Source of the DNA: Phycomyces nitens
Taxonomy: Eukaryota > Mucoromycota > Mucoromycetes > Mucorales > Phycomycetaceae
Direction: 5' to 3'
Length of the DNA stretch: 64,000 bases
Assembly: GCA_022702545.1 (NCBI GenBank)
Contig: JAHRBC010000006.1
Coordinates: 1-64,000 of the forward strand
The notes beneath the pieces were generated by a model. It ran no database searches. It had not been told where the DNA came from and worked only from the letters and a program-made list of their open reading frames with translations. Shown here in pieces: positions 1-13,061 of this stretch. The first letter of the stretch is position 1. Each line of letters starts with the position of its first letter. The position numbers and the translations under genes are program-made.

Positions 1-3000
1 CCTAACCCTATACCTAACCCTATTCCTAAACACAGCCCATACCCTAGTACCATTCCCCTAACCCTATACCTAACCCTATTCCCTAAACACAGCCCATACC
101 CTAGTACCATTCCCTATAACCCTATACCCTAACCCTATTCCCTAAACACAGCCCCATACCTAGTACCATTCCCCCTAACCCTATACCCTAACCCCTATTC
201 CCTAAAGCACACAGAAAGCCCCATACCCTAGTGTACCATTCCCTAACCCTATACCCTAACCCTATTTCCACTAAAAACAGCAACCAACATACCCTAGTAC
301 CATTCCCTAACCCTATACCCTAACCCTATTCCCTAAAACACAGCCCTTGCATACCCTAGTACCATTTCCCCCTAACCCTATACCTAACCCTATTCCCTAA
401 ACACAGCCCATACCCTAGTACCATTCCCTAATAACCCTATACCCTAACCCTATTCCCTAAACACAGCCCATACCCTAGTACCATTCCCCTAACCCCTATA
501 CCTAACCCTATTCCCTAAACACAGCCCATACCCTAGTACCATTCCCTAACCCTATACCCTAACCCTATTCCCTAAACACAGCCCATACCCTAAATGTTAC
601 CATTCCCTAATACCCTAATACCCTAACCCTATTCCCTAAACACCCAGCCCATACCCTAAAGTACCATTCCCTAACCCTATACCCTAACCCTATTCCCTAA
701 ACACAGCCCACTACCCTAGTACCATTCCCTAACCCCCTATACCTAACCCTATTCCCTAAACACAACCCATACCCTAGTACCCACATTCCCCTAACCCTAT
801 ACCCCTAACCCTATTACACCTAAACACACAGCCCCATACCCTAAAGTACCATTCAACCTAACCCTATACCCTAACCCTATTCCCTAAACACAGCCCATAC
901 CCTAGTACCATTCCCTAACCCTATACCCTAACCCTATTCCCTAAACACAGCCCATACCCTAGTCACCCATTCCCTAACCCTATACCCTAACCCCTATTCC
1001 CCTAAACACAGCCCATACCCTAGTACCATTCCCTAACCCTATACACCTAACCCTATATCCCTAAACACAGCCCTTACCCTAGTACCATTCCCTAACCCTA
1101 TACTAACCTATTCCTAAACACAGCCACCTAGTACCATTCCTAACACATACCTAACCCTATTCCCTAAACACAGCCCATACCCTAGTACCATTCCCCTAAC
1201 CCTATACCCTAACCCTATTCCCTAAACACCCAGCCCATACCCTAGTGATACCATTCCCATAACCCTATACCCTAACCCTATTCCCTAAACACAGCCCATA
1301 CCCTAGTACCATTCCCTAACCCTATACCCTAACCCTATTCCCTAAACACAGCCCATACCCTAGTACCATTCCCTAACCCTATACCCTAACCCTATTCCCT
1401 AAACACAGCCCATACCCTAGTACCATTCCCTAACCCTATACCCTAACCCTATTCCCTAAACACAGCCCATACCCTAGTACCATTCCCTAACCCTATACCC
1501 TAACCCTATTCCCTAAACACAGCCCATACCCTAGTACCATTCCCTAACCCTATACCCTAACCCTATTCCCTAAACACAGCCCATACCCTAGTACCATTCC
1601 CTAACCCTATACCCTAACCCTATTCCCTAAACACAGCCCATACCCTAGTACCATTCCCTAACCCTATACCCTAACCCTATTCCCTAAACACAGCCCATAC
1701 CCTAGTACCATTCCCTAACCCTATACCCTAACCCTATTCCCTAAACACAGCCCATACCCTAGTACCATTCCCTAACCCTATACCCTAACCCTATTCCCTA
1801 AACACAGCCCATACCCTAGTACCATTCCCTAACCCTATACCCTAACCCTATTCCCTAAACACAGCCCATACCCTAGTACCATTCCCTAACCCTATACCCT
1901 AACCCTATTCCCTAAACACAGCCCATACCCTAGTACCATTCCCTAACCCTATACCCTAACCCTATTCCCTAAACACAGCCCATACCCTAGTACCATTCCC
2001 TAACCCTATACCCTAACCCTATTCCCTAAACACAGCCCATACCCTAGTACCATTCCCTAACCCTATACCCTAACCCTATTCCCTAAACACAGCCCATACC
2101 CTAGTACCATTCCCTAACCCTATACCCTAACCCTATTCCCTAAACACAGCCCATACCCTAGTACCATTCCCTAACCCTATACCCTAACCCTATTCCCTAA
2201 ACACAGCCCATACCCTAGTACCATTCCCTAACCCTATACCCTAACCCTATTCCCTAAACACAGCCCATACCCTAGTACCATTCCCTAACCCTATACCCTA
2301 ACCCTATTCCCTAAACACAGCCCATACCCTAGTACCATTCCCTAACCCTATACCCTAACCCTATTCCCTAAACACAGCCCATACCCTAGTACCATTCCCT
2401 AACCCTATACCCTAACCCTATTCCCTAAACACAGCCCATACCCTAGTACCATTCCCTAACCCTATACCCTAACCCTATTCCCTAAACACAGCCCATACCC
2501 TAGTACCATTCCCTAACCCTATACCCTAACCCTATTCCCTAAACACAGCCCATACCCTAGTACCATTCCCTAACCCTATACCCTAACCCTATTCCCTAAA
2601 CACAGCCCATACCCTAGTACCATTCCCTAACCCTATACCCTAACCCTATTCCCTAAACACAGCCCATACCCTAGTACCATTCCCTAACCCTATACCCTAA
2701 CCCTATTCCCTAAACACAGCCCATACCCTAGTACCATTCCCTAACCCTATACCCTAACCCTATTCCCTAAACACAGCCCATACCCTAGTACCATTCCCTA
2801 ACCCTATACCCTAACCCTATTCCCTAAACACAGCCCATACCCTAGTACCATTCCCTAACCCTATACCCTAACCCTATTCCCTAAACACAGCCCATACCCT
2901 AGTACCATTCCCTAACCCTATACCCTAACCCTATTCCCTAAACACAGCCCATACCCTAGTACCATTCCCTAACCCTATACCCTAACCCTATTCCCTAAAC

Positions 3001-6000
3001 ACAGCCCATACCCTAGTACCATTCCCTAACCCTATACCCTAACCCTATTCCCTAAACACAGCCCATACCCTAGTACCATTCCCTAACCCTATACCCTAAC
3101 CCTATTCCCTAAACACAGCCCATACCCTAGTACCATTCCCTAACCCTATACCCTAACCCTATTCCCTAAACACAGCCCATACCCTAGTACCATTCCCTAA
3201 CCCTATACCCTAACCCTATTCCCTAAACACAGCCCATACCCTAGTACCATTCCCTAACCCTATACCCTAACCCTATTCCCTAAACACAGCCCATACCCTA
3301 GTACCATTCCCTAACCCTATACCCTAACCCTATTCCCTAAACACAGCCCATACCCTAGTACCATTCCCTAACCCTATACCCTAACCCTATTCCCTAAACA
3401 CAGCCCATACCCTAGTACCATTCCCTAACCCTATACCCTAACCCTATTCCCTAAACACAGCCCATACCCTAGTACCATTCCCTAACCCTATACCCTAACC
3501 CTATTCCCTAAACACAGCCCATACCCTAGTACCATTCCCTAACCCTATACCCTAACCCTATTCCCTAAACACAGCCCATACCCTAGTACCATTCCCTAAC
3601 CCTATACCCTAACCCTATTCCCTAAACACAGCCCATACCCTAGTACCATTCCCTAACCCTATACCCTAACCCTATTCCCTAAACACAGCCCATACCCTAG
3701 TACCATTCCCTAACCCTATACCCTAACCCTATTCCCTAAACACAGCCCATACCCTAGTACCATTCCCTAACCCTATACCCTAACCCTATTCCCTAAACAC
3801 AGCCCATACCCTAGTACCATTCCCTAACCCTATACCCTAACCCTATTCCCTAAACACAGCCCATACCCTAGTACCATTCCCTAACCCTATACCCTAACCC
3901 TATTCCCTAAACACAGCCCATACCCTAGTACCATTCCCTAACCCTATACCCTAACCCTATTCCCTAAACACAGCCCATACCCTAGTACCATTCCCTAACC
4001 CTATACCCTAACCCTATTCCCTAAACACAGCCCATACCCTAGTACCATTCCCTAACCCTATACCCTAACCCTATTCCCTAAACACAGCCCATACCCTAGT
4101 ACCATTCCCTAACCCTATACCCTAACCCTATTCCCTAAACACAGCCCATACCCTAGTACCATTCCCTAACCCTATACCCTAACCCTATTCCCTAAACACA
4201 GCCCATACCCTAGTACCATTCCCTAACCCTATACCCTAACCCTATTCCCTAAACACAGCCCATACCCTAGTACCATTCCCTAACCCTATACCCTAACCCT
4301 ATTCCCTAAACACAGCCCATACCCTAGTACCATTCCCTAACCCTATACCCTAACCCTATTCCCTAAACACAGCCCATACCCTAGTACCATTCCCTAACCC
4401 TATACCCTAACCCTATTCCCTAAACACAGCCCATACCCTAGTACCATTCCCTAACCCTATACCCTAACCCTATTCCCTAAACACAGCCCATACCCTAGTA
4501 CCATTCCCTAACCCTATACCCTAACCCTATTCCCTAAACACAGCCCATACCCTAGTACCATTCCCTAACCCTATACCCTAACCCTATTCCCTAAACACAG
4601 CCCATACCCTAGTACCATTCCCTAACCCTATACCCTAACCCTATTCCCTAAACACAGCCCATACCCTAGTACCATTCCCTAACCCTATACCCTAACCCTA
4701 TTCCCTAAACACAGCCCATACCCTAGTACCATTCCCTAACCCTATACCCTAACCCTATTCCCTAAACACAGCCCATACCCTAGTACCATTCCCTAACCCT
4801 ATACCCTAACCCTATTCCCTAAACACAGCCCATACCCTAGTACCATTCCCTAACCCTATACCCTAACCCTATTCCCTAAACACAGCCCATACCCTAGTAC
4901 CATTCCCTAACCCTATACCCTAACCCTATTCCCTAAACACAGCCCATACCCTAGTACCATTCCCTAACCCTATACCCTAACCCTATTCCCTAAACACAGC
5001 CCATACCCTAGTACCATTCCCTAACCCTATACCCTAACCCTATTCCCTAAACACAGCCCATACCCTAGTACCATTCCCTAACCCTATACCCTAACCCTAT
5101 TCCCTAAACACAGCCCATACCCTAGTACCATTCCCTAACCCTATACCCTAACCCTATTCCCTAAACACAGCCCATACCCTAGTACCATTCCCTAACCCTA
5201 TACCCTAACCCTATTCCCTAAACACAGCCCATACCCTAGTACCATTCCCTAACCCTATACCCTAACCCTATTCCCTAAACACAGCCCATACCCTAGTACC
5301 ATTCCCTAACCCTATACCCTAACCCTATTCCCTAAACACAGCCCATACCCTAGTACCATTCCCTAACCCTATACCCTAACCCTATTCCCTAAACACAGCC
5401 CATACCCTAGTACCATTCCCTAACCCTATACCCTAACCCTATTCCCTAAACACAGCCCATACCCTAGTACCATTCCCTAACCCTATACCCTAACCCTATT
5501 CCCTAAACACAGCCCATACCCTAGTACCATTCCCTAACCCTATACCCTAACCCTATTCCCTAAACACAGCCCATACCCTAGTACCATTCCCTAACCCTAT
5601 ACCCTAACCCTATTCCCTAAACACAGCCCATACCCTAGTACCATTCCCTAACCCTATACCCTAACCCTATTCCCTAAACACAGCCCATACCCTAGTACCA
5701 TTCCCTAACCCTATACCCTAACCCTATTCCCTAAACACAGCCCATACCCTAGTACCATTCCCTAACCCTATACCCTAACCCTATTCCCTAAACACAGCCC
5801 ATACCCTAGTACCATTCCCTAACCCTATACCCTAACCCTATTCCCTAAACACAGCCCATACCCTAGTACCATTCCCTAACCCTATACCCTAACCCTATTC
5901 CCTAAACACAGCCCATACCCTAGTACCATTCCCTAACCCTATACCCTAACCCTATTCCCTAAACACAGCCCATACCCTAGTACCATTCCCTAACCCTATA

Positions 6001-6227
6001 CCCTAACCCTATTCCCTAAACACAGCCCATACCCTAGTACCATTCCCTAACCCTATACCCTAACCCTATTCCCTAAACACAGCCCATACCCTAGTACCAT
6101 TCCCTAACCCTATACCCTAACCCTATTCCCTAAACACAGCCCATACCCTAGTACCATTCCCTAACCCTATACCCTAACCCTATTCCCTAAACACAGCCCA
6201 TACCCTAGTACCATTCCCTAACCCTAG
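1..6227. repeat. Telomeric/subtelomeric tandem array, 57-bp unit
   Basis: About 109 head-to-tail copies of a 57-bp unit. The unit is a chain of CCCTAA, CCCTAT, CCCTAA, CCCTATT and CCCTAA, followed by ACACAGCCCATA, CCCTAG and TACCATT. From about 1311 to 6220 the copies look essentially identical with a strict 57-bp period. From 1 to about 1300 they carry many small insertions and deletions, mainly in C and A runs. The C-rich strand reads inward from the left edge, which is the orientation of a left chromosome end. The array stops at CCCTAG near 6227. Whether it is made by telomerase or is a subtelomeric satellite cannot be told from sequence alone. Confidence 0.93.
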
Positions 6228-6275
6228 CCAGCATTTCAATGTACGGAATCTATTAATTGTGGTGATGTACAATAA

Positions 6276-6553
6276 TGACGCGTGTTGAGTTATGGTGTGT
6301 GGTGCAACAGGTCAGAATATATAAATAATATATATTGTATTCTTGTGATTTCGCTCAGGACAATCCAACAAGAAGAATTTGACAATCAGACAGGACTTGA
6401 AATAGATAAAGACAGTAAACAGGCAAACGGACAGGCAAACGGACAGGTAAACGGACAACGGACAAACGGACAAATGGACAAACGGACAAATGGACAAACA
6501 AACAAACAGACAAACAAACAAACAGACAAACAAACAAACAGACAACAGACAAC
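6276..6553 (-). repeat. Truncated Gypsy LTR fragment (TGACGCGTG family)
   Basis: The fragment matches the left 278 bp (plus-strand view) of the LTRs at 41165, 48661 and 56212. It includes the terminal TGACGCGTGTTGAG, the AATATATAAATAATATATA stretch and the AAACGGAC/AAACAGAC octamer repeats. It is cut off at 6553, where the CACTA terminus begins. The missing part of the LTR is not found at the other end of that CACTA element. The 48 bp between the telomeric array and this LTR (6228-6275) contain nothing recognisable. The strand is the sense of the full-length relative at 41165-49515. Confidence 0.85.
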
Positions 6554-6730
6554 CACTACGACGGAAAAAACGGTAGCTAACTACCGTTTTGGTAGCATTA
6601 CTACCGTTTTTTCCCACCAAAAAAAACGGTAGTAAAGACTCTGTATAAGGCGATTTCGGTAGCTGTTACCATTTTTTAGTGCAAAAAAAAAGGGTAGTTA
6701 TGAGGCAGGAATAGGCACAGCTACCGTTTT
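6554..6730. repeat. Terminal inverted repeat and subterminal CGGTAG hairpins
   Basis: The first 180 bp contain repeated CGGTAG/CTACCG motifs, several arranged as short hairpins such as CGGTAG-CTAA-CTACCG and GGTAG-CATTA-CTACC inside A/T runs. The same motifs recur near the right end (15980-16005 and 16298-16335), and in the elements at 28363-40108 and 30935-34269. Clustered subterminal motifs are typical of CACTA elements, where an element-encoded protein binds them. That these are such binding sites is inference. Confidence 0.75.
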
Positions 6731-7101
6731 TTTACCCAACCAAAATCGTTTCTTTATATACTATAGCCTCTCTTTTATATTACTTTATATACTAGCACCC
6801 ATTCTTTTTTTACTGCCATTTATTTGAAATAATGGTTTATTTTTTATTATAATTTCGATTTATTTCAAATAATATTAAAATATATATAATAATAATATAG
6901 AAACACCAAAAGCAAATACTATTTAATATTATAAAACGTATATGGTACAAACCTTTTACTCAATCTATACACGATGCCAACAACATGTTGTTATGACTTG
7001 GATGGCCTTTGGTCTTCACCTATTGCTATAAAAATATTGTGGTCAGAGAATGAAGCAATCAAATAAACCGAGCTTATTACACTGGAAAAAGTATACGATT
7101 T

Positions 7102-7178
7102 TATGGTGGAGAAATATCTGTAGTATTAAAGTACCATCATCGATTTATTGTTATTTCAATCTATATTTCTCCACCATA
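7102..7178. repeat. 16-bp perfect inverted repeat near the left end of the inner element
   Basis: TATGGTGGAGAAATAT at 7102-7117 is repeated in perfect inversion at 7163-7178, with a 45-bp AT-rich loop between. It lies 22 bp inside the terminal inverted repeat. A hairpin or protein-binding role is possible but unproven. Confidence 0.8.
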
Positions 7179-7417
7179 CAAATATGAATGATACTATAGG
7201 GAATGACGCCTGGTCTATCAGAGAAATAGGTCTTTAGTTCCACTTGAAAAACCTTTGATACCCCCCAACTTTTCTGTTATTAAAGAGGTCTAGTTTATTT
7301 TATATTTCGTGTTGAGTAAGCCTATTATTTATTGTATTTTGTGCCATATAAAGCTAATCGCAATATCGCGATTTACAATCTATTCATATCCTTTACTTTT
7401 AACCTCAGTAACTCATC

Positions 7418-7560
7418 TCTTTAGGCTGAAAAGCAAAGGGAAATAGTGTCTTTAGACTGAAAATCAAAGGGAAATAATGTCTTTAGACTGAAAAGCAAAG
7501 GGAAATAATGTCTTTTAGACTGAAAAGCAAAGGGAAATAATGTCTTTTAGACTGAAAAGC
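7418..7560. repeat. 31-32 bp minisatellite, about 4.5 copies
   Basis: A unit of the form TCTTTAGACTGAAAAGCAAAG followed by GGAAATAATG repeats four and a half times with one or two changes per copy. It lies in the otherwise gene-free 7179-8667 segment of the inner element. The rest of that segment is AT-rich, and I see no supported gene in it. Confidence 0.85.
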
Positions 7561-8667
7561 ACCGTATCATACGTTTACATACAAGCCTCATTTGTTGATT
7601 TTTAAAAAATAAATTGTTTTTTATTTATTTTTTATTTATTTAATATATATATTTCTAGATGAATGCTCTAATCATATAATAATAATATATATGCTATTTC
7701 TAGAGTATTGTTTGATATTTTGCATCTAGCAAGACCAACAAGTTCCTACCTGATAGATATTGGGTACTGTCTTGGAGAAGAATGGTGCTATTTAATAGTA
7801 ATAGGAGCAAAGATTAATTAAATAATCGTAGTGGATCAAATTATTTGCTGTTGTACTTACAATGTTGATATCGTGAGTAGATAGACTACTTGATAGATTC
7901 ATGAGAATATCTCAGCATATTAGCTGTCAGTTGAGATTGTCTAAGAATTGTAAAGTTATTAGTATTCTAGATATTCATATATACTATATTATCAGTGGTT
8001 TTCTTACCTGTGTGATTGTTTGTTCAGGCATGCGGATGAGATTCTTAATATATCTAATAGAGAATAGAACATAGTTATATATGTATAAGTAAAGAGATAT
8101 ATATAATTTGTAATAATATAATAGCTTACCATGATGTTTGATTACAAGATTGAGTGACATGCAAAGCCGTGATGACTGGAGGCATCAAGTCATTAGTAAA
8201 GAGAAGCTTTGAGCAAATATTATTTTATGTTATTAAACCATGTAAAATGACCAAAGAGAAGAAGCTTGTTGATGATCTGTAAAGATAATGCCAAAATTAT
8301 TAAGTAATTACATAAAATAATAAGAATAAAATAATTACCAGTATGTGTATAAGAGCAAGAGGCAAAAGAGAAAGAACAAAAAATAATTTGAGTTCCAAGG
8401 TGGTTTACCCCTAAAAAAAGTGCGGTCTCTAAAATCAATAATCCCAAAAACATAATATAATCGTGATTTTCATTTTACAGTTAGACGCTTTATTTAATCA
8501 ATAAAAGACACTAATTAGTTTTAAGCAAGTCATTGTAAAATATGATTATATATTGTAGAATAAACATCAGTAACAGTTCATTATACTTCTTTACTTGTAA
8601 GAAACATTATAATATCATAAAGATAAAATATTAATAATTGTCATTTAAACATTTATTCATATAGAAA

Positions 8668-9907
8668 ATGAACAACTTTGACATCTCCAAAATCTCTACC
8701 AGTAGTCCTATCTATGCATCTATCATGCGTAGTGCTATGGCTAATGTCCAGAACAGTGAACTTACCACTGCATCTACTTCGGCCACTGTAACAGCAGAAG
8801 AGACATCCAATTACCAGGATGATAATGAAATCCATAGCTTGCTAAACTCGGCAAATATCAAGATGGATTCTCTTGAAAATCAAAACAAGACAATTGCAAG
8901 TGAAGTGGGTGATTGCAAGACGTCAATTTCGCAGCTTGAGAAGGTCATTGATAGACTTGTCACTGGCCAAATCAGCATCAAGGATATTTTGTCTGGTGGA
9001 AATACTCCTGCAAGAACGATTGCAGTGGCCAGTTTGGTACCTCGGGGTGAGGAACCCTATGTTGTTGGAAAGAGATATCCAAAGATCTCAGTAAGTCTTG
9101 ACTAGACATAAAATCAATAAGAAGAGTATCTAAAACCAATTTATAGAAATTAATCAATGGCTATATCAAGCACCCAAACTTCACCAGTGACAACCCTGTC
9201 AAGATAATGGAGAATGATGCCAAGCAAGGGTGGTCCTTGACTAGCTACTACAACAGTAGCTATAACAATGCACTGGCCATAAGGCTGATCACCTACTTGG
9301 GAAGACAAGAGGCAGGAAAGGCGATCCCTTTGAATGATCTTGCCAAAATGGTAAAAAACCATTTTGTCAACCAGGTGTGCCAGCGCCAGCGAACCCCAGA
9401 GGCTGCAGACAGAAAAAGACTTGCATGCAGAAGACGACAGCGAACTGTTACGGTAAGTTTATATTTTAATCAATATAAAACTGTTATTTTCTTACACACT
9501 TAATATACAGATTCTTCGTCGCCGAATCAAGGCATACAACAAGTACAGAGACCAGATTGACAGAGAGATGGGCAGAAAAAATTGCGACCATGCCCTCCAA
9601 AAGGAAACCATGTCTGAAGATGAGACTGATGGAGAAGATAAGGTAAAGGCCTTTCGCCCTAGCTGGAGAAGTGACGAGGTAATTATTTTAGCATAGTTTT
9701 TCATATTAAAATTCTATATCTTTTATTAATACACCTTATTATATTCAATAGCTCCAGACTTTTATAGATCTTGTTGATGATTTTGCTTCCCAGTCACTAA
9801 AGAAAAAGGGAAGCTCCATTTTGAAACGCGTCCGAGTAGTTCGTCAAAAGGATGTACCAAAGGATTTAGCAGTCCCATTGGCCGCGTGGACAATAAATAA
9901 TGAATAA
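8668..9907 (+). CDS. CACTA accessory protein, coiled coil, 350 aa, four exons
   Basis: The exons are 8668-9090, 9147-9452, 9511-9678 and 9752-9907. All introns are phase 0 with GTAAGT or GTAATT donors and AG acceptors, and the joined frame is open from ATG to TAA. Residues of roughly 65-105 form a probable coiled coil (heptad-like Leu/Ile around SLENQNKTIASEVGDC). Exon 2 ends in a strongly basic tail (RKRLACRRRQR). Exon 3 is acidic and ends FRPSWRSDE. The gene at 26602-27767 has the same exon layout, an exon 2 of identical length (306 nt) and the same exon-3 ending (VRPGWRSDE). It sits tail-to-tail with the transposase, separated by 85 bp. A TnpA-like DNA-binding partner of the transposase is a reasonable inference; I do not recognise a named domain. 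Confidence 0.85.
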
Positions 9908-9992
9908 ACTATCTATTTTATGTTTTATATTTTTTGGCTATCTTTTGCTGCAGATACTTTTGTGAGATAAGGATAGGTAAAGATATTTATTT

Positions 9993-12900
9993 TTAAGCAT
10001 ATATTTTTCTAAGAACAGGAGCAACAATCATCTTAACATTTCCTGTCTCAGTTGTATGCTCACCAATGGCAACCGACAGCAAGATTCGGTGCACTGGCAA
10101 GATATTTTGATAATCCCCTCGGGCAAAGGCAAACTCATTCAACTCTATCCCTTCATCACTTCTTGTGTTCAGACCAGATGACCTATACCATTTGACATAA
10201 GCAAAGGTATGATTGTCAGGTTGAAGAGTCTGGGGATTCACAAGCGAGTTGACAAACAAATACTGAATCTGACCAGTAAAGGCACTTATACCACGGTCAT
10301 TGTTCTCTTGGAAGATTGCCTGTATATATGACCCGCGGCGAACTGCACCATTGCTCCCTTTGTATATCTGGCCAAGCAAGTTGATCGATGGGAACTTCTG
10401 GATCATATTGTTGACAAAGACATTGCCGAACGAAGCTTGCTGGTAACTGCGAAGAGAATCATCGTCATAGGAGTCTCTGTAGAACTCAAGAAGATGCTCA
10501 TACTCTTCTTCTACCATTCGTTCATATTGCCCTAGGGAAAGTGGGAAGGCCGACGAAGGAGGAGGTTCATTGCCTTTGATGTTGACAGTACTGAACTGCG
10601 CGGAATCAAGAAAGACTTTTAGGTCAAACCTAGGAGAAGCAACTTGGAAATATGGGGCGGTGGTGACAGTGGTGGTTGCAGTGGACGCATGGACAATTGG
10701 AGCAGGAGGAGGAGTAAACTCGACGAGTTCAGAAAGCAATGCAATATACGATGCATTTCCAATTACGGCCATCATTCTACAAGCAATATCAACCTTGCAA
10801 GAGTCCTCAAGATATTTTCGCATGAACGTGGCCTCAAAGCCGTCTCTCTTGTTCGTCGTGTAGTTCTTCAGTACACCATTGTACCTCTCGAAGCTGAAAA
10901 CCCAATAGCCGTATACTGGCCCAAAGTTGACGATCGTCTCATGAAGATGCAGATGTAGATGCATGTTAGGTGAGATAAAATCTGCACCATACAAGTTCTG
11001 ACATCCTTGTCCAAACAACTCCAAACAGAAATGGGCTTCGGCTAACTCGTCTTCTGATATGCTGGGCTTGGACAAGTATCGGCAGGCGTTGACGAAGCAC
11101 ATCCAATTGTCAAGATTGTCCCTTGGCAACCGGTCTTTCAAGAGGACAGGCGAGTATACCAGGCACCAGGACTTCCATTCATCAGCCTTCATGAACGGGA
11201 AGTCCTTGCCAATCTTCTTCTTGAGGGTGCTCATATCTGGGGGAAGGACCATATTGTCAGCCTCTTGTTGCATATCGGCCAAGTCTCTGTTGGTGATCAG
11301 ACCAGCTGATCTCCACTTCTCCATCACTCGCTTCGAGGTTCCCAAGAAGAGGTTATGCATCGGGTCAATGATGGTGCACTCGACTACATTAAAGTACTCA
11401 AGATTGTGGAGTTCCGACCAGCGGACTCCATTCTCCTTTTCCATCCTCTTTTGGTCTGCCTCACTCGATGCACGCTTCCAGGCCAGGGCATCACGACGAT
11501 TATCTGCTTCGGTTCGAGGCACCCACTCGGAAAAGACAAAACCAGAATAATCAACACCGCCATTCCCTGGGAGATGGGAGAACTGGCGATTGCACTTGTG
11601 GCAGGCATTGGTGCTCATGTGGGACGTGAATCCGCATGTCTTGCAAGCAGCAGGAATGTCGCAGGCAACAAGGAAAAGAGCAGCACGGACAAGAGCACCA
11701 GAAGGACAGCGCACAGTAGGGATCACCACACCCACATACAAGGATTGGAGCTCGGCAACAAGAGGACGGAGGTAGTGATTGATCTCACTGGTCTTGGCTT
11801 CTTTTGGGCCAGGCATGAGGCCAACAAGAATGGTGTTCTCCTTCTTGTATCGTTCGTCTCGTGGCAAGTTGTTTATGGACATGTAGATTGCCCCACAAGA
11901 GTAAGTAACCCCATCAAAAGGTTGAAACCAATCGATGTTTAGAGTCAACATGATTGATCGTTCATGAGCCACGAATTGCTGACCATTGCTGTCTTCCAGA
12001 TTGCTCCACTTGGCACCATCATAGACATCAAACATCATGCCTGCAACTTGCTGTCTATGTCTCCAGTGATTGATACTGCTTTTGAATCCAGGGCGACAGA
12101 AGAGAACGGACAAGGCAGAAATTAAGGAGTTGTACATATACACCTTCTTTGGCAGTGCTACGTTTCTTGAAGGCTTGAAGAGATCGGCGCCACATATACC
12201 GCCAGAAAGTCTTCTGAAGTTGCAGCACTGGGGAACACCGTCAAACTCCATGTATGTCTTGTGGCACTCGCCACACACCACGTAGCGCTGGACACCTTTG
12301 CAGACTTGGTTGAATCCTGTCATGGAGGAAAGACCACTCAAACTCAATGGCAGACGGAATGATTCGCCAAAGTGCGCCAAAACCTCATTGAGGAACTTGA
12401 TCAAAATTGCTCCTCCAGAGTTTACAACATATTTTGATATGAAAAAGGTGGCAAAGGCAGCAATGAAAGCATGGGTGTTATCCGCTGGCATGTTGGAGGA
12501 TGAGAATTGTTCTATTTGGGTTTTGTATATTAATATATGATATCTATGTTTTTCTTGTACTTTTACTAACCTTCAAATTCTTCAGCTTCATATTCAGAGC
12601 CTTCCATTGTATCAAGCTCAATGATATCCTCATCTTCATTTTCAGCTATAAACAAAAATTGGTAACAGACACAGGTAAGTTTTCCATTGTTTTTTTTGGA
12701 GCAAAAAAGTAAATATTCAAGTGGCTGCAATTTATTATGCAATTTGAATAAAATTTTATACTTACATTTAACATGAGCATCAACATCATGGACCTCGGCA
12801 TCAATCTCCATGTTATTGTCATTCTCCATCTGAATTGCTTCAGCTGACAATGCTATATTTTTTAAAATGTTTAATTACACTTTGAAATGCGAACAAATTA

Positions 12901-13061
12901 TATATATATTACTTACAAGAAGCTGTCTGCATAAAATGTCTGACAAGATCGTTATCAGCATGTCTTCGTGCTGTTTGGGCAGATACTGCTACAAATCCTT
13001 GGACATCGAGAGAGCAGACTGAGCACTGGCATTGAACTTCGTTATTGAAAGTGTTGTACAT
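9993..13061 (-). CDS. Tnp2-like CACTA transposase, 941 aa, four exons
   Basis: The exons on minus are 13061-12917, 12852-12766, 12645-12571 and 12511-9993. The splice phases join exactly to give 941 codons. The short N-terminal exon carries a C2H2-like cluster (CQCSVC ... H ... H). It is followed by an acidic linker (ENEDEDIIELD) and a second cysteine cluster (CGEC ... CC near residues 182-199). The core shows family hallmarks: NIDWFQPFDG (about 294), LMPGPKE, CDIPA (D about 387) followed by a CHKC pair, DPMHNLFLGT (about 485), HLHLHLH and FSFERYNG (E about 644). These acidic residues are the likely catalytic triad. It would cut and paste the 7080-13639 element in the nucleus. No frameshift or stop was found, so the gene may be functional. 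The exon joins were deduced by hand. Confidence 0.88.

Noticed and set aside
1..6227. Direct repeats that could suggest a CRISPR array
   Set aside because: The units are adjacent and identical, without unique spacers, and are built from CCCTAA hexamers at a chromosome end.
6312..6620. Antisense frames rich in Val-Cys-Leu-Ser (also at 41201-41524, 48697-48996 and 56291-56555)
   Set aside because: They are the translation of the octamer minisatellite in the LTR; copy number and frame vary between LTRs.
10570..11942. Plus-strand frames of 97-195 codons opposite the transposase
   Set aside because: They are shadows of the well-supported minus-strand transposase exon.
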